A DNA stretch of 64,000 nucleotides from Plantibacter sp. ME-Dv--P-122b (GTDB lineage Bacteria; Actinomycetota; Actinomycetes; Actinomycetales; Microbacteriaceae), in contig NZ_JARVSC010000003.1 of NCBI RefSeq assembly GCF_030209375.1, positions 744,001 to 808,000 of the forward strand, read 5' to 3'. The notes under the pieces are model-generated. The model had not been told where the DNA came from. It did no database searches and saw nothing but the letters and a program-made list of their open reading frames with translations. Shown piece by piece: positions 43,759 through 52,649 of the stretch. Numbering within the stretch: position 1 is the stretch's first letter; every line of letters begins with the position of its first letter. The translations under genes were made by a program, and so were the position numbers.

Positions 43759-44888
43759 CGGATCTCCCTCTGCTTCTTGATCTGCCGTGCGTTGTAGATG
43801 ACGATCGGCAGCACGAGGATGAACAGGATCACGGCGAACGCCGCACTCCGGCCGTTCTCGAAGTTCTTGAACTGGGTGTACATCTCATTCGCGATGACCG
43901 AGGTGCCGTTGTTGCCGGCGGTCATGGTGCGGACGATGTCGAAGACCTTCAGCGACGCGATGGAGATCGTCGTGACGACGACGACCAGCGAGGAGCGGAT
44001 GCCGGGGACGATGACGTTGGTGAAGCGCTGCCAGCCGTTCGTGCCGTCGAGCTCGGCGGCCTCGATCTGCTCGGTGGGGACACCCTTGATCGCGGCGGAC
44101 AGGACGACCATCGCGAATCCGGTCTGCACCCAGATGAGCACGACGATGAGGAACAGCGTGTTCCACGGCTCGTTCTGCAACCACTGCACCGGAGTGCCGC
44201 CGAACCACACGACGATCTGGTTGAGCAGACCGATCTGGGTCGCATCGGCCTCACGGTAGGCGTAGATGAAGCGCCAGATGATCGATGCGCCCACGAAGGA
44301 GATCGCCATCGGCATGAAGACGAGGATCTTGAAGTACTTCTCACCGCGGGACTTGTCGATGAACACGGCGTAGGCGAGGCCGAAGGCCGTCGACAGCGCC
44401 GGGACGAGCAGCACCCAGATGATCGTGTTGATCACGGTGCGGATCGCACTCGGCTGCGTGAACAGCCAGATGAAGTTGTTCAGGCCGACGAAGTTCTTGC
44501 CGGACGCCGACATGAAGGCGGCGATCGTCGTGTTGATCGACGGCAGGATGAGGCCGATCAGGAGGAGCAGGAACGCCGGTGCGAGGAAGCCGACGAGCTG
44601 CACGAGGTAGCCGACGCCCTTCTTCGAGCGGTAGTCGAGGAGGAACAACACGCCACCGAGGACGGCGGCGACGGCTGCGGCCCACAGGAACGAGCCGAAG
44701 AAGAGGACGACCACGACGGGCACCAGGACGCAGAACGCCAGACGGATGACCGTGTAGAGGGTGCCCTTGCGTGGCGCGATGTCCACGAAGAAGAGGAGGA
44801 GGGCCACCACCGCGCCGAAGGCGATGACGACGATCGGGATCTGGGCGAGCGGTGGCAGTCCGCCCAACCAGTTGAGGAAACCTGACAT
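43755..44888 (-). CDS. Alpha-glucoside-type ABC permease (AglF/MalF-like)
   Basis: A 377-residue permease with two extra N-terminal membrane segments before the six-segment core, as in AglF. The EAA motif is EAAELDGTNGWQRFTNVIVP near residue 270, and the C-terminus NNGTSVIANEMYTQFKNFEN is typical of this subgroup. Start MSGFLNWLGG has AAAGG upstream. Middle gene of the importer operon; no ATPase gene nearby. Confidence 0.9.
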   Translation of the reverse strand: MSGFLNWLGGLPPLAQIPIVVIAFGAVVALLLFFVDIAPRKGTLYTVIRLAFCVLVPVVVVLFFGSFLWAAAVAAVLGGVLFLLDYRSKKGVGYLVQLVGFLAPAFLLLLIGLILPSINTTIAAFMSASGKNFVGLNNFIWLFTQPSAIRTVINTIIWVLLVPALSTAFGLAYAVFIDKSRGEKYFKILVFMPMAISFVGASIIWRFIYAYREADATQIGLLNQIVVWFGGTPVQWLQNEPWNTLFLIVVLIWVQTGFAMVVLSAAIKGVPTEQIEAAELDGTNGWQRFTNVIVPGIRSSLVVVVTTISIASLKVFDIVRTMTAGNNGTSVIANEMYTQFKNFENGRSAAFAVILFILVLPIVIYNARQIKKQREIR

Positions 44889-45018
44889 AGCTGGCCTTTC
44901 GAGTACGGCGTTGGACCCTGAGTGAACCCTAGGGGGTTCCACTGCCGAGGCGGAAGCGCCGGAGGGTGGTGATCACCCTCCAGCGCTCCCGCTCACGAGC
45001 AGCAGTTCCGGATATCGA

Positions 45019-46332
45019 TTACTCGCTGGAGGGCCAGCCGGCTTCGATGTCCTTGAGGACCTGGTCGGTCTCGTCGCCGTTGATCCAGTTCACGAGGCCC
45101 TTCCAGAAGGTTCCGGCACCGACGGCACCGGGCATCAGGTCGGAGGCGTCGAAGCGGAACGTGGTGTCCTTGTCCTGCAGGATCTCGATCGCCTGGCTGA
45201 GGATCGGGGTCGAGGCGTTCGCCGGGTCGAGGCCGTTGTTGGCGGAGATGACGCCGCCGAGCTTGACCCGCTTGTTCGCCCACTCAGGGCTCGAGAGGTA
45301 CTCCTGGACCTTGACGGTGCTCTCGTCGTCGCTGAACGCGCCGACGATCTCGCCACCGCCGGTGACAGCGGTCTCGCCTTCCTTGATGCCGGGGGTCACG
45401 AAGGCCCACACGTCACCGTCGGGGGCGACGGTCGCGCCGGCGTCCTCGAGGAAGCCGGAGAAGAACGACGCCTGGTGGTGCAGTGCGCAGGCACCGGAGG
45501 CGAGCGCCGGAGCGACGTCACCGAACTCGGTCGAGTTGATCGAGGACACGTCGCCGAAGCTCGCGTTCACGTACTCCGGGTTCTTGAGGATCTCGCCGAC
45601 CGAGTCGAACGCTTCCTTGATCTTCGGGTCGGTGAACTTGACCTTGTTGGCCACCCAGTCGTCGTAGACGTCCGGGCCCTGCTGGCGCAGGACGAGGTCT
45701 TCGATCCAGTCGGTGCCGGGCCAGCCCGAGGCGTCGCCGGAGCCGAAGCCGGCGCACCAGGGTGCGGAACCAGTCTTCTCCTGGATGGTCTTGGTCAGTG
45801 TGAGCAGCTCGTCCCAGGTCTTCGGGACCTCGACGCCCCACTCCTTGAACTTGGCCGGCTGGTACCAGACGAGGCCCTTGACGCTCGCCATGAGCGGAGC
45901 GCCGTAGACGGTGTCGTTGACGGTGCCGTAGGCGGCCCAGTCCTTCGACCAGTACTTCTCGATGTTCGCCTTGACGCTGTCGGGCGCGGGCTTCAGGTAG
46001 TCGCGCTTGGCGAGGTCGGCCAGGAGGCCGGGCTGCGGGAAGATCGCGAGGTCGGGCGGGTTACCACCCTGGGCGCGGATACCGATCTGCGACTCGAACT
46101 CCTTGGAGGACTCGTACTTGATCGTGATGCCGCTGTCCTTCTCGAAGTCGGCCCAGCTCTCCTCGAGCAGCTTCGCCTCGGTGTCGGCGATCGTCCCGTA
46201 GATGGTGACGGTCTTGTCGTCGTCGCCACCGCCGCTGCTGCCCGATCCGCCTGAACAAGCGGTGAGCGCGACGCCCGCGACGGCCAGGACGGCCAGCGGC
46301 AGGGCCGCTCGGCGGGTCCGAATGAAACTCAT
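45019..46332 (-). CDS. Alpha-glucoside-type ABC substrate-binding lipoprotein
   Basis: A 437-residue lipoprotein: signal peptide with lipobox VALTAC (Cys26), a Gly/Ser linker (SGGSGSSGGGDDD), then a family 1 solute-binding fold (TVTIYGTIADTEAKLLEESW, NPPDLAIFPQPGLLADLAKR). Resembles AglE-type proteins. GAGGAGG precedes the ATG. First gene of the operon with the two permeases, divergent from a LacI regulator. Confidence 0.9.
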   Translation of the reverse strand: MSFIRTRRAALPLAVLAVAGVALTACSGGSGSSGGGDDDKTVTIYGTIADTEAKLLEESWADFEKDSGITIKYESSKEFESQIGIRAQGGNPPDLAIFPQPGLLADLAKRDYLKPAPDSVKANIEKYWSKDWAAYGTVNDTVYGAPLMASVKGLVWYQPAKFKEWGVEVPKTWDELLTLTKTIQEKTGSAPWCAGFGSGDASGWPGTDWIEDLVLRQQGPDVYDDWVANKVKFTDPKIKEAFDSVGEILKNPEYVNASFGDVSSINSTEFGDVAPALASGACALHHQASFFSGFLEDAGATVAPDGDVWAFVTPGIKEGETAVTGGGEIVGAFSDDESTVKVQEYLSSPEWANKRVKLGGVISANNGLDPANASTPILSQAIEILQDKDTTFRFDASDLMPGAVGAGTFWKGLVNWINGDETDQVLKDIEAGWPSSE

Positions 46333-46422
46333 CTGTGTCCTCCTCATTGAGTGCTGCAGGTTCGAACGTCTCCAGGGTCGAGCCGTTCCGATGATGCACT
46401 GGTGCGGAATCGGTCCGGATGC

Positions 46423-46434
46423 GGAACCGTTTCC
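46423..46434. promoter_or_regulatory. Near-palindrome before the importer operon
   Basis: GGAACCGTTTCC is a 12-bp near-palindrome about 90 bp upstream of the binding-protein start; a possible weak LacI-type site. Confidence 0.4.
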
Positions 46435-46496
46435 ATGCGTCAAAGTACTTCACCCGGCGACAGGATGCAAGCACGAGAACATAACGAAATAGACAG

Positions 46497-46510
46497 TGAG
46501 AGCGCTCCCA
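46497..46510. promoter_or_regulatory. CebR/AglR-type LacI operator
   Basis: TGAGAGCGCTCCCA differs at one position from TGGGAGCGCTCCCA, the well-known operator of actinobacterial LacI repressors of oligosaccharide uptake. It lies in the divergent region between the importer operon and the regulator at 46631. Confidence 0.75.
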
Positions 46511-46630
46511 CCGAAATCATGTGGCCGGGCGGACCATTCGTGTTCCAGATGTTATGGATCAGTTCCAGTCGGCAGTTCCAGGTCTGTTCCAGATTCGCTA
46601 TGGTGGTGCTACCCAACGGAGGGAGTCGGC

Positions 46631-47680
46631 ATGAGTGGTGCCATCAGTGATGTCGCGGCCCTCGCCGGCGTCTCGAAAGCGACGGCCTCGCGAGCGCTCA
46701 CCGGGCGCGGATACGTGTCGGCCGAGACCCGGGAACGGGTCGTGCAGGCCGCGGCCACGATCGGGTACGTCGCTTCGCCCATCGCCGCGAGCCTGTCCAC
46801 CGGACGCACGCTGGCCATCGGCGTCCTCACCTCGTTCCTCAACCGCTGGTACTTCGGCGAGGTCCTGGAAGGCGCCGAGGGCGCCCTCCGTGCGCGGGGC
46901 TACGACCTGACGCTCCACCATCTGCCGCCCGACTCCCCGGAACGCGACCGCATCTTCGACTCGTACCTCACGAACAAGCGCTTCGACGGCATGATCTCGA
47001 TCGGGATCGAGGCCTCGCAGGACGAGATCGCACGTCTGCTCGCCAACCCCCGTCCGCTGGTGTCGATCGGCGGCAACATCCGCGGGGCTCACTCCATCAA
47101 CATCGACGACCAGGCGCTCGGCCGCGAGGCGACGGAACACCTCATCACCCTCGGCCACACGCGCATCGCCCACATCACCGGTCACGACGCCGAATTGCAG
47201 ACGGACACCGTGCACGGCAGGCGGTTGGCCGGATACCTGGCGGCGATGGAGGAGGCGGGGCTCACCTCGGCCGTGCACGTCCTGCCCGCGGTCCACTCGT
47301 TGCCGGGCGGATACGAGGCCGCCGCGCAGCTGCTGCGGGACGCACGGATCCGCCCGACGGCGGTGTTCGCCTCGACGGACGAGGTGGCGATCGGCATCGT
47401 CATCGCGGCACGCCGCCTCGGGATCACCGTTCCTGCGGAGCTGTCGGTCATCGGGATCGACGGGCACTCCTACGCGGAGATGTTCGCACTGACCACCTTC
47501 GAGCAGGAGCCCCGCGCGCAGGGGCGACGTGCCGTCGAGATCCTCCTCCAGGACCTCGAGGACGAGCAACGCGCGCAGGCCCCGGACGCCGGGGACTCGG
47601 GCAGCAGCGTCTCGGAGGTGCACTGGCCGACCCGCCTGGTGATCCGACAGACCACGACGCGACCCGAATCCATCGAGTGA
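46631..47680 (+). CDS. LacI-family regulator of the alpha-glucoside importer
   Basis: A 349-residue regulator with the helix-turn-helix at residues 5-50 (ISDVAALAGVSKATASRALT) and a sugar-binding domain (FDGMISIGIEASQDEIARLL). A strong GGAGGGAG precedes the ATG. Divergent from the importer, with a CebR/AglR-like operator between them, so it very probably represses the importer in the absence of its sugar. Confidence 0.88.
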   Translation: MSGAISDVAALAGVSKATASRALTGRGYVSAETRERVVQAAATIGYVASPIAASLSTGRTLAIGVLTSFLNRWYFGEVLEGAEGALRARGYDLTLHHLPPDSPERDRIFDSYLTNKRFDGMISIGIEASQDEIARLLANPRPLVSIGGNIRGAHSINIDDQALGREATEHLITLGHTRIAHITGHDAELQTDTVHGRRLAGYLAAMEEAGLTSAVHVLPAVHSLPGGYEAAAQLLRDARIRPTAVFASTDEVAIGIVIAARRLGITVPAELSVIGIDGHSYAEMFALTTFEQEPRAQGRRAVEILLQDLEDEQRAQAPDAGDSGSSVSEVHWPTRLVIRQTTTRPESIE

Positions 47681-47737
47681 CGACCTCCCTGCCGCACACC
47701 CCCGCCACGGTTCGCCAGCGCGGTGCGCTGACGCGAG

Positions 47738-47797
47738 CGCGCCCCACTGACGCGAGCGCGGGCCCCTGGAGGGTGGCGCTCGCGTCAGTGGGGCGCG
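47738..47797. terminator. Very long perfect hairpin, bidirectional terminator
   Basis: A perfect 22-bp stem (arms 47738-47759 and 47776-47797, with core CCCCACTGACGCGAGCGC) and a 16-base loop between the convergent LacI and MFS genes. The motif CTGACGCGAGCGCG also occurs as a direct repeat at 47729 and 47748. Confidence 0.8.
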
Positions 47798-47810
47798 GTG
47801 ACCGGTCGGA

Positions 47811-49091
47811 TCAGCTCGCGTCGGCTGCGGTGATCGCGATGGCCTCGTCGAGCTCGCTCTCCACCGGGCCGTCGACGCGGGCGAGGTGCTTGCGCCCGAG
47901 GACGACGATGAGGACCGCGATGATGAGCGAGCCTGCGGCGACGTAGTAGGGCGCGGCGGGCGAGAGGAGCTTCGCGATCTCGGCGGCGGCCGGCGGCGCG
48001 ATGGCCCCACCGAGGAACCGCACCGACGAGTAGGCCGAGGATGCGACGTTGCTCGGCAGGTCCGTCGCCTCCATGACCGACTCGGTCAGCACCGTGTTCA
48101 TGACGCCGAGCAGGAGTCCGCCGACGACGATGCAGACGATGAGGCCGGCGGTGGACTGCACGAGGAGTCCGGCGGCGACCAGGTCCAGCGCGAGCAGCGG
48201 CAGGACCAGCTTGATCACCGAAGTGCGACGCATCCGAGCCGTGAGCAGCGGCGCGACGAACACGCTCGTGATCGCCAGCGCGACACCCCACCCGAAGAAG
48301 GTGAACCCGAGCCCCATCGCGTCGAGGCCGAGCGGGAACGGCGAGTACGCGAGGAGCGTGAAGAAGCCGATGTTGTAGAACAGGGCGGCTGCCGCGAGGA
48401 TGCCGAGCGACGGGATCGCCAACGCCTTGAACGGTGCGGACAGCTTGAGCGGCGCGGGCTTCGGACCCTCGGTCTTCAGCAGGGTGACGATCGCGATGAA
48501 CCCCACGGCCATGAGGGTCGCCGTGCCGAAGAACGGCCACTTCCAACCGATGCCACCGAGGAGACCACCGAGCAGCGGACCGATCGCGATACCGAGCCCG
48601 AGTGCCGCCTCGTACAGGATGATCGCGTTGGCGCGGCCGCCCGCTGCGGCTCCGACGATCGTGGCGAGTGCCGTCGAGATGAAGAGCGCGTTGCCGAGGC
48701 CCCAGCCGGCACGGAAGCCGATGACGGCACCGACCGAGTCGGACAGGCCTGCGAGGAGCGCGAACAGGACGACGAGCGCGAGTCCGATGAGGAGCGTGCG
48801 CTTGGCGCCGATCCGGCTCGACAGCCAGCTCGTGAACAGCATGGCCACACCGGTGACGAGCAGGTAGCTCGTGAAGAGCATCTCGGCCTGGGTCGGCGTC
48901 GCCTGGAGGTCTTCGGCGATCGCGGGCAGGATCGGGTCGACGAGGCCGATCCCCATGAAGGCGATGACGCTCGCGAAGGCGACCGCCCACACGGCCTTCG
49001 GTTGGTGGAGGATGCCGCCGAGCCCGGCACCGTGGCCGTGGCTCGATGCCGTGGGCGTGGAGGACGTGCGTGCGCCGGTGTCGGCGCTCAT
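47811..49091 (-). CDS. MFS transporter, drug efflux type
   Basis: A 426-residue major facilitator with 12 membrane segments. AVWAVAFASVIAFMGIGLVD opens the first segment; SWLSSRIGAKRTLLIG is the loop 2-3 motif A; LGLGIAIGPLLGGLLGGIGW resembles the antiporter motif C. It overlaps the MarR gene by 4 bases, so both come from the autoregulated MarR promoter. Substrate unknown. Confidence 0.88.
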   Translation of the reverse strand: MSADTGARTSSTPTASSHGHGAGLGGILHQPKAVWAVAFASVIAFMGIGLVDPILPAIAEDLQATPTQAEMLFTSYLLVTGVAMLFTSWLSSRIGAKRTLLIGLALVVLFALLAGLSDSVGAVIGFRAGWGLGNALFISTALATIVGAAAGGRANAIILYEAALGLGIAIGPLLGGLLGGIGWKWPFFGTATLMAVGFIAIVTLLKTEGPKPAPLKLSAPFKALAIPSLGILAAAALFYNIGFFTLLAYSPFPLGLDAMGLGFTFFGWGVALAITSVFVAPLLTARMRRTSVIKLVLPLLALDLVAAGLLVQSTAGLIVCIVVGGLLLGVMNTVLTESVMEATDLPSNVASSAYSSVRFLGGAIAPPAAAEIAKLLSPAAPYYVAAGSLIIAVLIVVLGRKHLARVDGPVESELDEAIAITAADAS

Positions 49092-49549
49092 GCCGTCAGC
49101 TCCGAGGCGACCTCGACGGCCACACGGGCCTGGATGATCTCGACCGTCCTGGCGATCGCGGCGAGGTCGTCGTCCTCGAGGTCGGTGAAGGCCGGCTCCA
49201 GGGCGTCGGTCAGCTCGTCGCGCCAGGCGAGGAGAGCGGCCGTCCCTTTCGGCGCGATGGCGATGAGCCACGCGCGGTGGTCGTCGACGTCGGCGATCCG
49301 CTTGATCCAGTCGCGCTCGTCGAGGCTCTGCACGAGCTTCGTCATCGTGGGTTGGGACACCCGGCTCTGGCGGGCCAGTTCGCCGACCCGGACGGGGCCG
49401 ACCGTGGTGAGCACGGAGAGCGTGCGCCAGACGGCGGGCGATTCGGAGGATCCGGTGGCCTGGGCGGCAAGGCGGGTGAGCCGGTGCGATGCCGTGATGA
49501 GGTCGCCGAGGATGGTGTGCAGGGATGAATGCGTGCGGTTCTCGGTCAT
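49088..49549 (-). CDS. MarR-family transcriptional regulator
   Basis: A 153-residue winged-helix regulator: VGELARQSRVSQPTMTKLVQ (recognition helix, near residue 60) and wing DVDDHRAWLIAIAPKG. The start MTENRTHSS lies 9 bases after a TATACT -10 box, and a perfect palindrome abuts that box, so it very likely represses itself and the downstream MFS gene until an inducer binds. Confidence 0.9.
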   Translation of the reverse strand: MTENRTHSSLHTILGDLITASHRLTRLAAQATGSSESPAVWRTLSVLTTVGPVRVGELARQSRVSQPTMTKLVQSLDERDWIKRIADVDDHRAWLIAIAPKGTAALLAWRDELTDALEPAFTDLEDDDLAAIARTVEIIQARVAVEVASELTA

Positions 49550-49558
49550 GATCCACCC

Positions 49559-49579
49559 AGTATACATAGCCTGGCTATG
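49559..49579 (-). promoter_or_regulatory. MarR operator and -10 box
   Basis: CATAGCCTGGCTATG (49565-49579) is a perfect palindrome with 7-bp arms. It directly adjoins TATACT (minus strand, 49559-49564), the probable -10 element of the MarR-MFS operon. Confidence 0.75.
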
Positions 49580-49600
49580 CACTTGCACACTCGGTCCGAT

Positions 49601-49686
49601 GATCACAATTCAGGAGGCTCCCGGCGCGTCGGCACCGGGAACCTCCCGCAGGGCGGGACTCGCCCATGCGGTCCTGAACTGTGAAC
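49601..49686. repeat. 86-bp inverted-arm element, copy 6
   Basis: Begins GATCACAATTCAGGA and ends TCCTGAACTGTGAAC, 86 bp, the most diverged arms of the set. It lies just upstream of the MarR promoter. Confidence 0.8.
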
Positions 49687-49690
49687 CGGG

Positions 49691-49834
49691 TCAGCGCATC
49701 CAGGTGGTGAAGGACTGGCTGACCCGCGGATCGGGCGGGTGGGCGTCGCTCGCCCGTTCCGACTCGGTGCAGGCGGATGCGAGCTGGGCTCGGATCCAGG
49801 TGATGGTTGCACGCCAGCGTGCGTGGGTGTTCAT
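49691..49834 (-). CDS. Possible small basic protein
   Basis: A 47-residue reading frame, beginning MNTHARWRATITWIRAQLAS and ending FTTWMR, with GGGAGA about 12 bases before the ATG. It is rich in Trp and Arg, unlike the shadow frames round it. It lies between repeat copy 6 and the end of rplL. I do not recognise it; coding is plausible only. Confidence 0.3.
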   Translation of the reverse strand: MNTHARWRATITWIRAQLASACTESERASDAHPPDPRVSQSFTTWMR

Positions 49835-50163
49835 GGTGGTGGGTTCTCCCGATTCGGGCACCGCACCGACGGCCAACTCTCACCGGGAGCGGGACGACGA
49901 CGCGGATACCTGCGTGAACCGTCGACGAACGTCGTCGACGGGTGCAGAGCATCCGCGTCCGTGTGGAGCGACGCGACGAATCGCAGGCCCTCCGGTTAAC
50001 TGACGGAGGGCACCGCTCCCGAACGAATCGGGGGCGATGCCCTCCGATCACGGATGTCTCTGCCGAGTGCATGCAGCACTCGTCTCAGGAAGATCCGCGA
50101 TCGTCAGCGGCGAACGAACGGAGTCGGTCGCCAGCCCAGTGGTTGTCCCCCGCAGGGGACCGA
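49835..50163. other. Non-coding stretch downstream of rplL
   Basis: No convincing gene. It holds two hairpins: CCCTCCG/CGGAGGG at 49988-50010 and, overlapping its right arm, a longer stem at 50006-50044. The upstream part contains short GACG/CGTC-rich repeats with no clear meaning. Confidence 0.5.
50006..50044 (-). terminator. Terminator of the rplJ-rplL operon
   Basis: GAGGGCA (50006-50012) pairs with TGCCCTC (50038-50044) and the interior CCGCTCCCGA/TCGGGGGCGA continues the stem with few mismatches. The overlapping CCCTCCG/CGGAGGG pair could form an alternative fold. It lies 120 bp past the rplL stop; no U-tract. Confidence 0.6.
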
Positions 50164-50550
50164 CTACTTGAGCGTGACGGTGGCGCCGGCAGCCTCGAGG
50201 GCTTCCTTCGCCTTGTCAGCGGCTTCCTTGTTGGCGCCTTCGAGGACGGCAGCCGGAGCGCCGTCGACGAGAGCCTTGGCCTCGCCGAGGCCGAGCGAGG
50301 TGAGCTCGCGGACCGTCTTGATGACCTGGATCTTCTTGTCGCCAGCAGCCTCGAGGATGACGTCGAAGTCGGACTTCTCCTCGACCTCTTCAGCAGCAGC
50401 GCCGCCGGCAGCAGCCGGGCCGGCAACGGCGACGGGAGCAGCAGCGGTGACCTCGAAGGTCTCCTCGAACAGCTTGACGAACTCGCTGAGCTCGATGAGC
50501 GTGAGCTCCTTGAACGCGTTGATCAGTTCTTCGTTTGACAGCTTTGCCAT
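50164..50550 (-). CDS. rplL: 50S ribosomal protein L7/L12
   Basis: A 128-residue stalk protein: N-terminal dimerisation part ([20 protein letters not shown]), Ala-rich hinge, and the C-terminal factor-binding domain ([20 protein letters not shown]). AAGGAG before the ATG. Co-transcribed with rplJ 78 bp upstream. Confidence 0.98.
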   Translation of the reverse strand: MAKLSNEELINAFKELTLIELSEFVKLFEETFEVTAAAPVAVAGPAAAGGAAAEEVEEKSDFDVILEAAGDKKIQVIKTVRELTSLGLGEAKALVDGAPAAVLEGANKEAADKAKEALEAAGATVTLK

Positions 50551-50628
50551 GATTGTTCTCCTTGTTTCATGCCCTGCAGCCGCTTCACGCGGCGTACAGA
50601 TACGGGGTTGATGGTTCGCGGAACCGAA

Positions 50629-51147
50629 TTACTCGGCCGCGGACTCCTGCTTCTCGCGCAGCGCCTCGACCGTGCGAACGGCCTTCGAGAGCGGTGCGTT
50701 GAAGAGGTAGGCAGCTCCGAACAGCGAGGCCTTGACGGCGCCGGCAAGCTTTGCCAGCAGCACTTCACGGGACTCGAGGTCGGCGAGCTTGCGCACCTCG
50801 TCAGCGGTCAGCGGGTTACCGTCGAAGTAACCGCCCTTGACCACGAGGAGAGGGTTTGCCTTGGCGAAGTCACGAAGAGCCTTCGCGACGGCGACTGGGT
50901 CACCGTGCACGAATGCGATCGCGGACGGACCGGCGAGCTCGTCGTCGAACGACGAGATGCCGGCGTTGTTCGCCGCGATCTTGGTCAGCGTGTTCTTCAC
51001 CACGGCGTAGGTTGCGTCCGCACTGATGCTCTTGCGCAGGTTCTTGAGCTGAGCAACAGTGAGGCCGCGGTACTCGGTCAGCAGAACGGCGGTCGAGCTC
51101 TGGAACTTCTCCGTGAGTTCGGCAACCGAGGCTTCCTTGTTCGCCAT
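50629..51147 (-). CDS. rplJ: 50S ribosomal protein L10
   Basis: A 172-residue protein starting [18 protein letters not shown], with [20 protein letters not shown] typical of L10. AAGGAG precedes the ATG. It anchors L7/L12 to the ribosome and, in the known system, represses its own operon by binding the leader. The leader at 51160-51380 fits that scheme. Confidence 0.98.
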   Translation of the reverse strand: MANKEASVAELTEKFQSSTAVLLTEYRGLTVAQLKNLRKSISADATYAVVKNTLTKIAANNAGISSFDDELAGPSAIAFVHGDPVAVAKALRDFAKANPLLVVKGGYFDGNPLTADEVRKLADLESREVLLAKLAGAVKASLFGAAYLFNAPLSKAVRTVEALREKQESAAE

Positions 51148-51159
51148 GGCCACTCCTTT

Positions 51160-51380
51160 TCGAATCTTGAATGCATGCAGCGGAGGCCGCACACACCAAC
51201 CGCCGGGCCGGTGAAGGGTTCGGGCATGAAAAAAGCTCCGGCGCAAGCGCACGGAGCTGGGGAGAGGCGAGCCTCGATCAGATCTTCATACACCTGCGCT
51301 GGACGTCTCGTCATGAGAACCTTCGATTGTCTCGTTTGCACGCGACAATGACCGGCGGTCTTTGGTTTCGACAACCATAG
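51160..51380 (-). promoter_or_regulatory. rplJ leader (L10 leader) with promoter
   Basis: On the minus strand a TATGGT -10 box (51374-51379) begins a leader of about 200 bases containing GACCGCCGGTC, GCAAACGAGAC and GGTTCTCATGACGAGACG, the conserved-looking parts of actinobacterial L10 leaders, followed by a terminator hairpin. This is the expected autogenous and attenuation control region of rplJL. Confidence 0.75.
51227..51258 (-). terminator. Attenuator hairpin in the rplJ leader
   Basis: AGCTCCG and CGGAGCT (51252-51258 and 51234-51240) with inner GCGC/GCGC, followed on the minus strand by TTTTTTC: an intrinsic terminator inside the leader, before rplJ. Confidence 0.85.
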
Positions 51381-51467
51381 CACACCCCCGGCCCTGTTCC
51401 GACAGGCGTGCACCGGGCGCTCACGACCATACGACCGGATGTCCGAGGCGACGGGCACCATGGAGCC

Positions 51468-52625
51468 ATGATCCAGACGCTCGCCATCTCCGGCTACCGG
51501 TCCATCCGAGACACCGTGCTGCCGCTGCACGGCCTCGACGTCGTGACGGGCGCGAACGGCACCGGCAAGTCCAACCTCTACCGGGCACTCCGACTCCTCG
51601 CGAGTGCGGGCGACGGCGATGTCGTCGGATCCCTCGCGCGCGACGGCGGACTCTCCTCGACGCTCTGGGCCGGCCCCGAGCACGTGAGTCGGGCCATGGT
51701 CGACGGCTCCGTCCCGGTCCAGGGCACGCGCCGCTCGGGTCCGATCGGCCTGCGACTCGGGTTCGCGACGGACACGCTCGGCTATCTCATCGACCTCGGG
51801 ATCCCGCAACCGTCCACGACGCTGTTCGGCCGCGACCCCGAGATCAAGCGGGAGCAGATCTTCGCCGGCGCACTGGCCAAACCGAGCAGCCTCCTCGTCG
51901 ACCGGCACGGTCCGGCGGTCCGCGTCCGCGACGGCTCCTGGCGTCCGATCGGTCGAACGCTCGGCAGCTCGGAGAGCATCCTCACCGAGTTCTCGGACGC
52001 CGACGCGACGCCCGAGGTCCTCCGTGTGCGCGGCCAGGTGCGCGGCTGGCGGTTCTACGACCAGTTCCGGACCGACCGCGAGGCCCCCGCACGTGCGCCG
52101 CAGGTCGGCACGAGGACGCCGATCCTCGGCCACGACGGCGCGGACCTCGCCGCCGCGGTGCAGACGATCATCGAGTCCGGCGGACGGGACCGGCTCGACG
52201 CCGCCGTCGACGACGCGTTCCCCGGCAGCGTGCTGCGCGTGCGCGCCGACGACGGGGTGTTCCGACTGGAGCTCGAACAGCCCGGGATGCTCCGTCCGCT
52301 CTCGGCCGGCGAGCTGTCCGACGGCACGCTCCGCTACCTGCTGCTCGTCGCGGCGCTCCTCACGCCTCGCCCGCCCGAGCTCATGGTGCTGAACGAGCCG
52401 GAGACGAGCCTGCACGGCGACCTCCTGCCGCAGCTCGCCCGGCTCATCACGGCGGCGAGCGCCGATACCCAGCTCGTGGTCGTCTCCCACGCCCGCCCGC
52501 TCATCGAGGCCATGCTCGACGCCGGCGAGGTGCACGAGCACCGGCTGGTGAAGCGACTCGGCGAGACGACCGTCCAGGATCAGGGCCTGCTGTCGACGCC
52601 GCCGTGGGCCTGGCCGTCGCGGTGA
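51468..52625 (+). CDS. RecF/SMC-like AAA ATPase
   Basis: A 385-residue ATPase of the AAA_15/AAA_21 kind (OLD/RecF-like without a TOPRIM domain). Walker A GANGTGKSN near residue 29, ABC-like signature LSAGELSDGTLR near 286, Walker B ELMVLNEPETSLHGD near 312 and the His switch VVVSHARPL near 345. GGAG before the ATG. Often annotated as a single-gene chromosome-related or defence ATPase; nothing adjacent helps decide. Confidence 0.82.
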   Translation: MIQTLAISGYRSIRDTVLPLHGLDVVTGANGTGKSNLYRALRLLASAGDGDVVGSLARDGGLSSTLWAGPEHVSRAMVDGSVPVQGTRRSGPIGLRLGFATDTLGYLIDLGIPQPSTTLFGRDPEIKREQIFAGALAKPSSLLVDRHGPAVRVRDGSWRPIGRTLGSSESILTEFSDADATPEVLRVRGQVRGWRFYDQFRTDREAPARAPQVGTRTPILGHDGADLAAAVQTIIESGGRDRLDAAVDDAFPGSVLRVRADDGVFRLELEQPGMLRPLSAGELSDGTLRYLLLVAALLTPRPPELMVLNEPETSLHGDLLPQLARLITAASADTQLVVVSHARPLIEAMLDAGEVHEHRLVKRLGETTVQDQGLLSTPPWAWPSR

Positions 52626-52649
52626 GTGTCCGGCCCCGGTGACCGCCGT

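Noticed and set aside
51468-52625. Calling the RecF-like ATPase an OLD-type phage-defence nuclease
   Set aside because: No TOPRIM nuclease domain and no partner helicase or nuclease gene nearby; only the ATPase core is visible.
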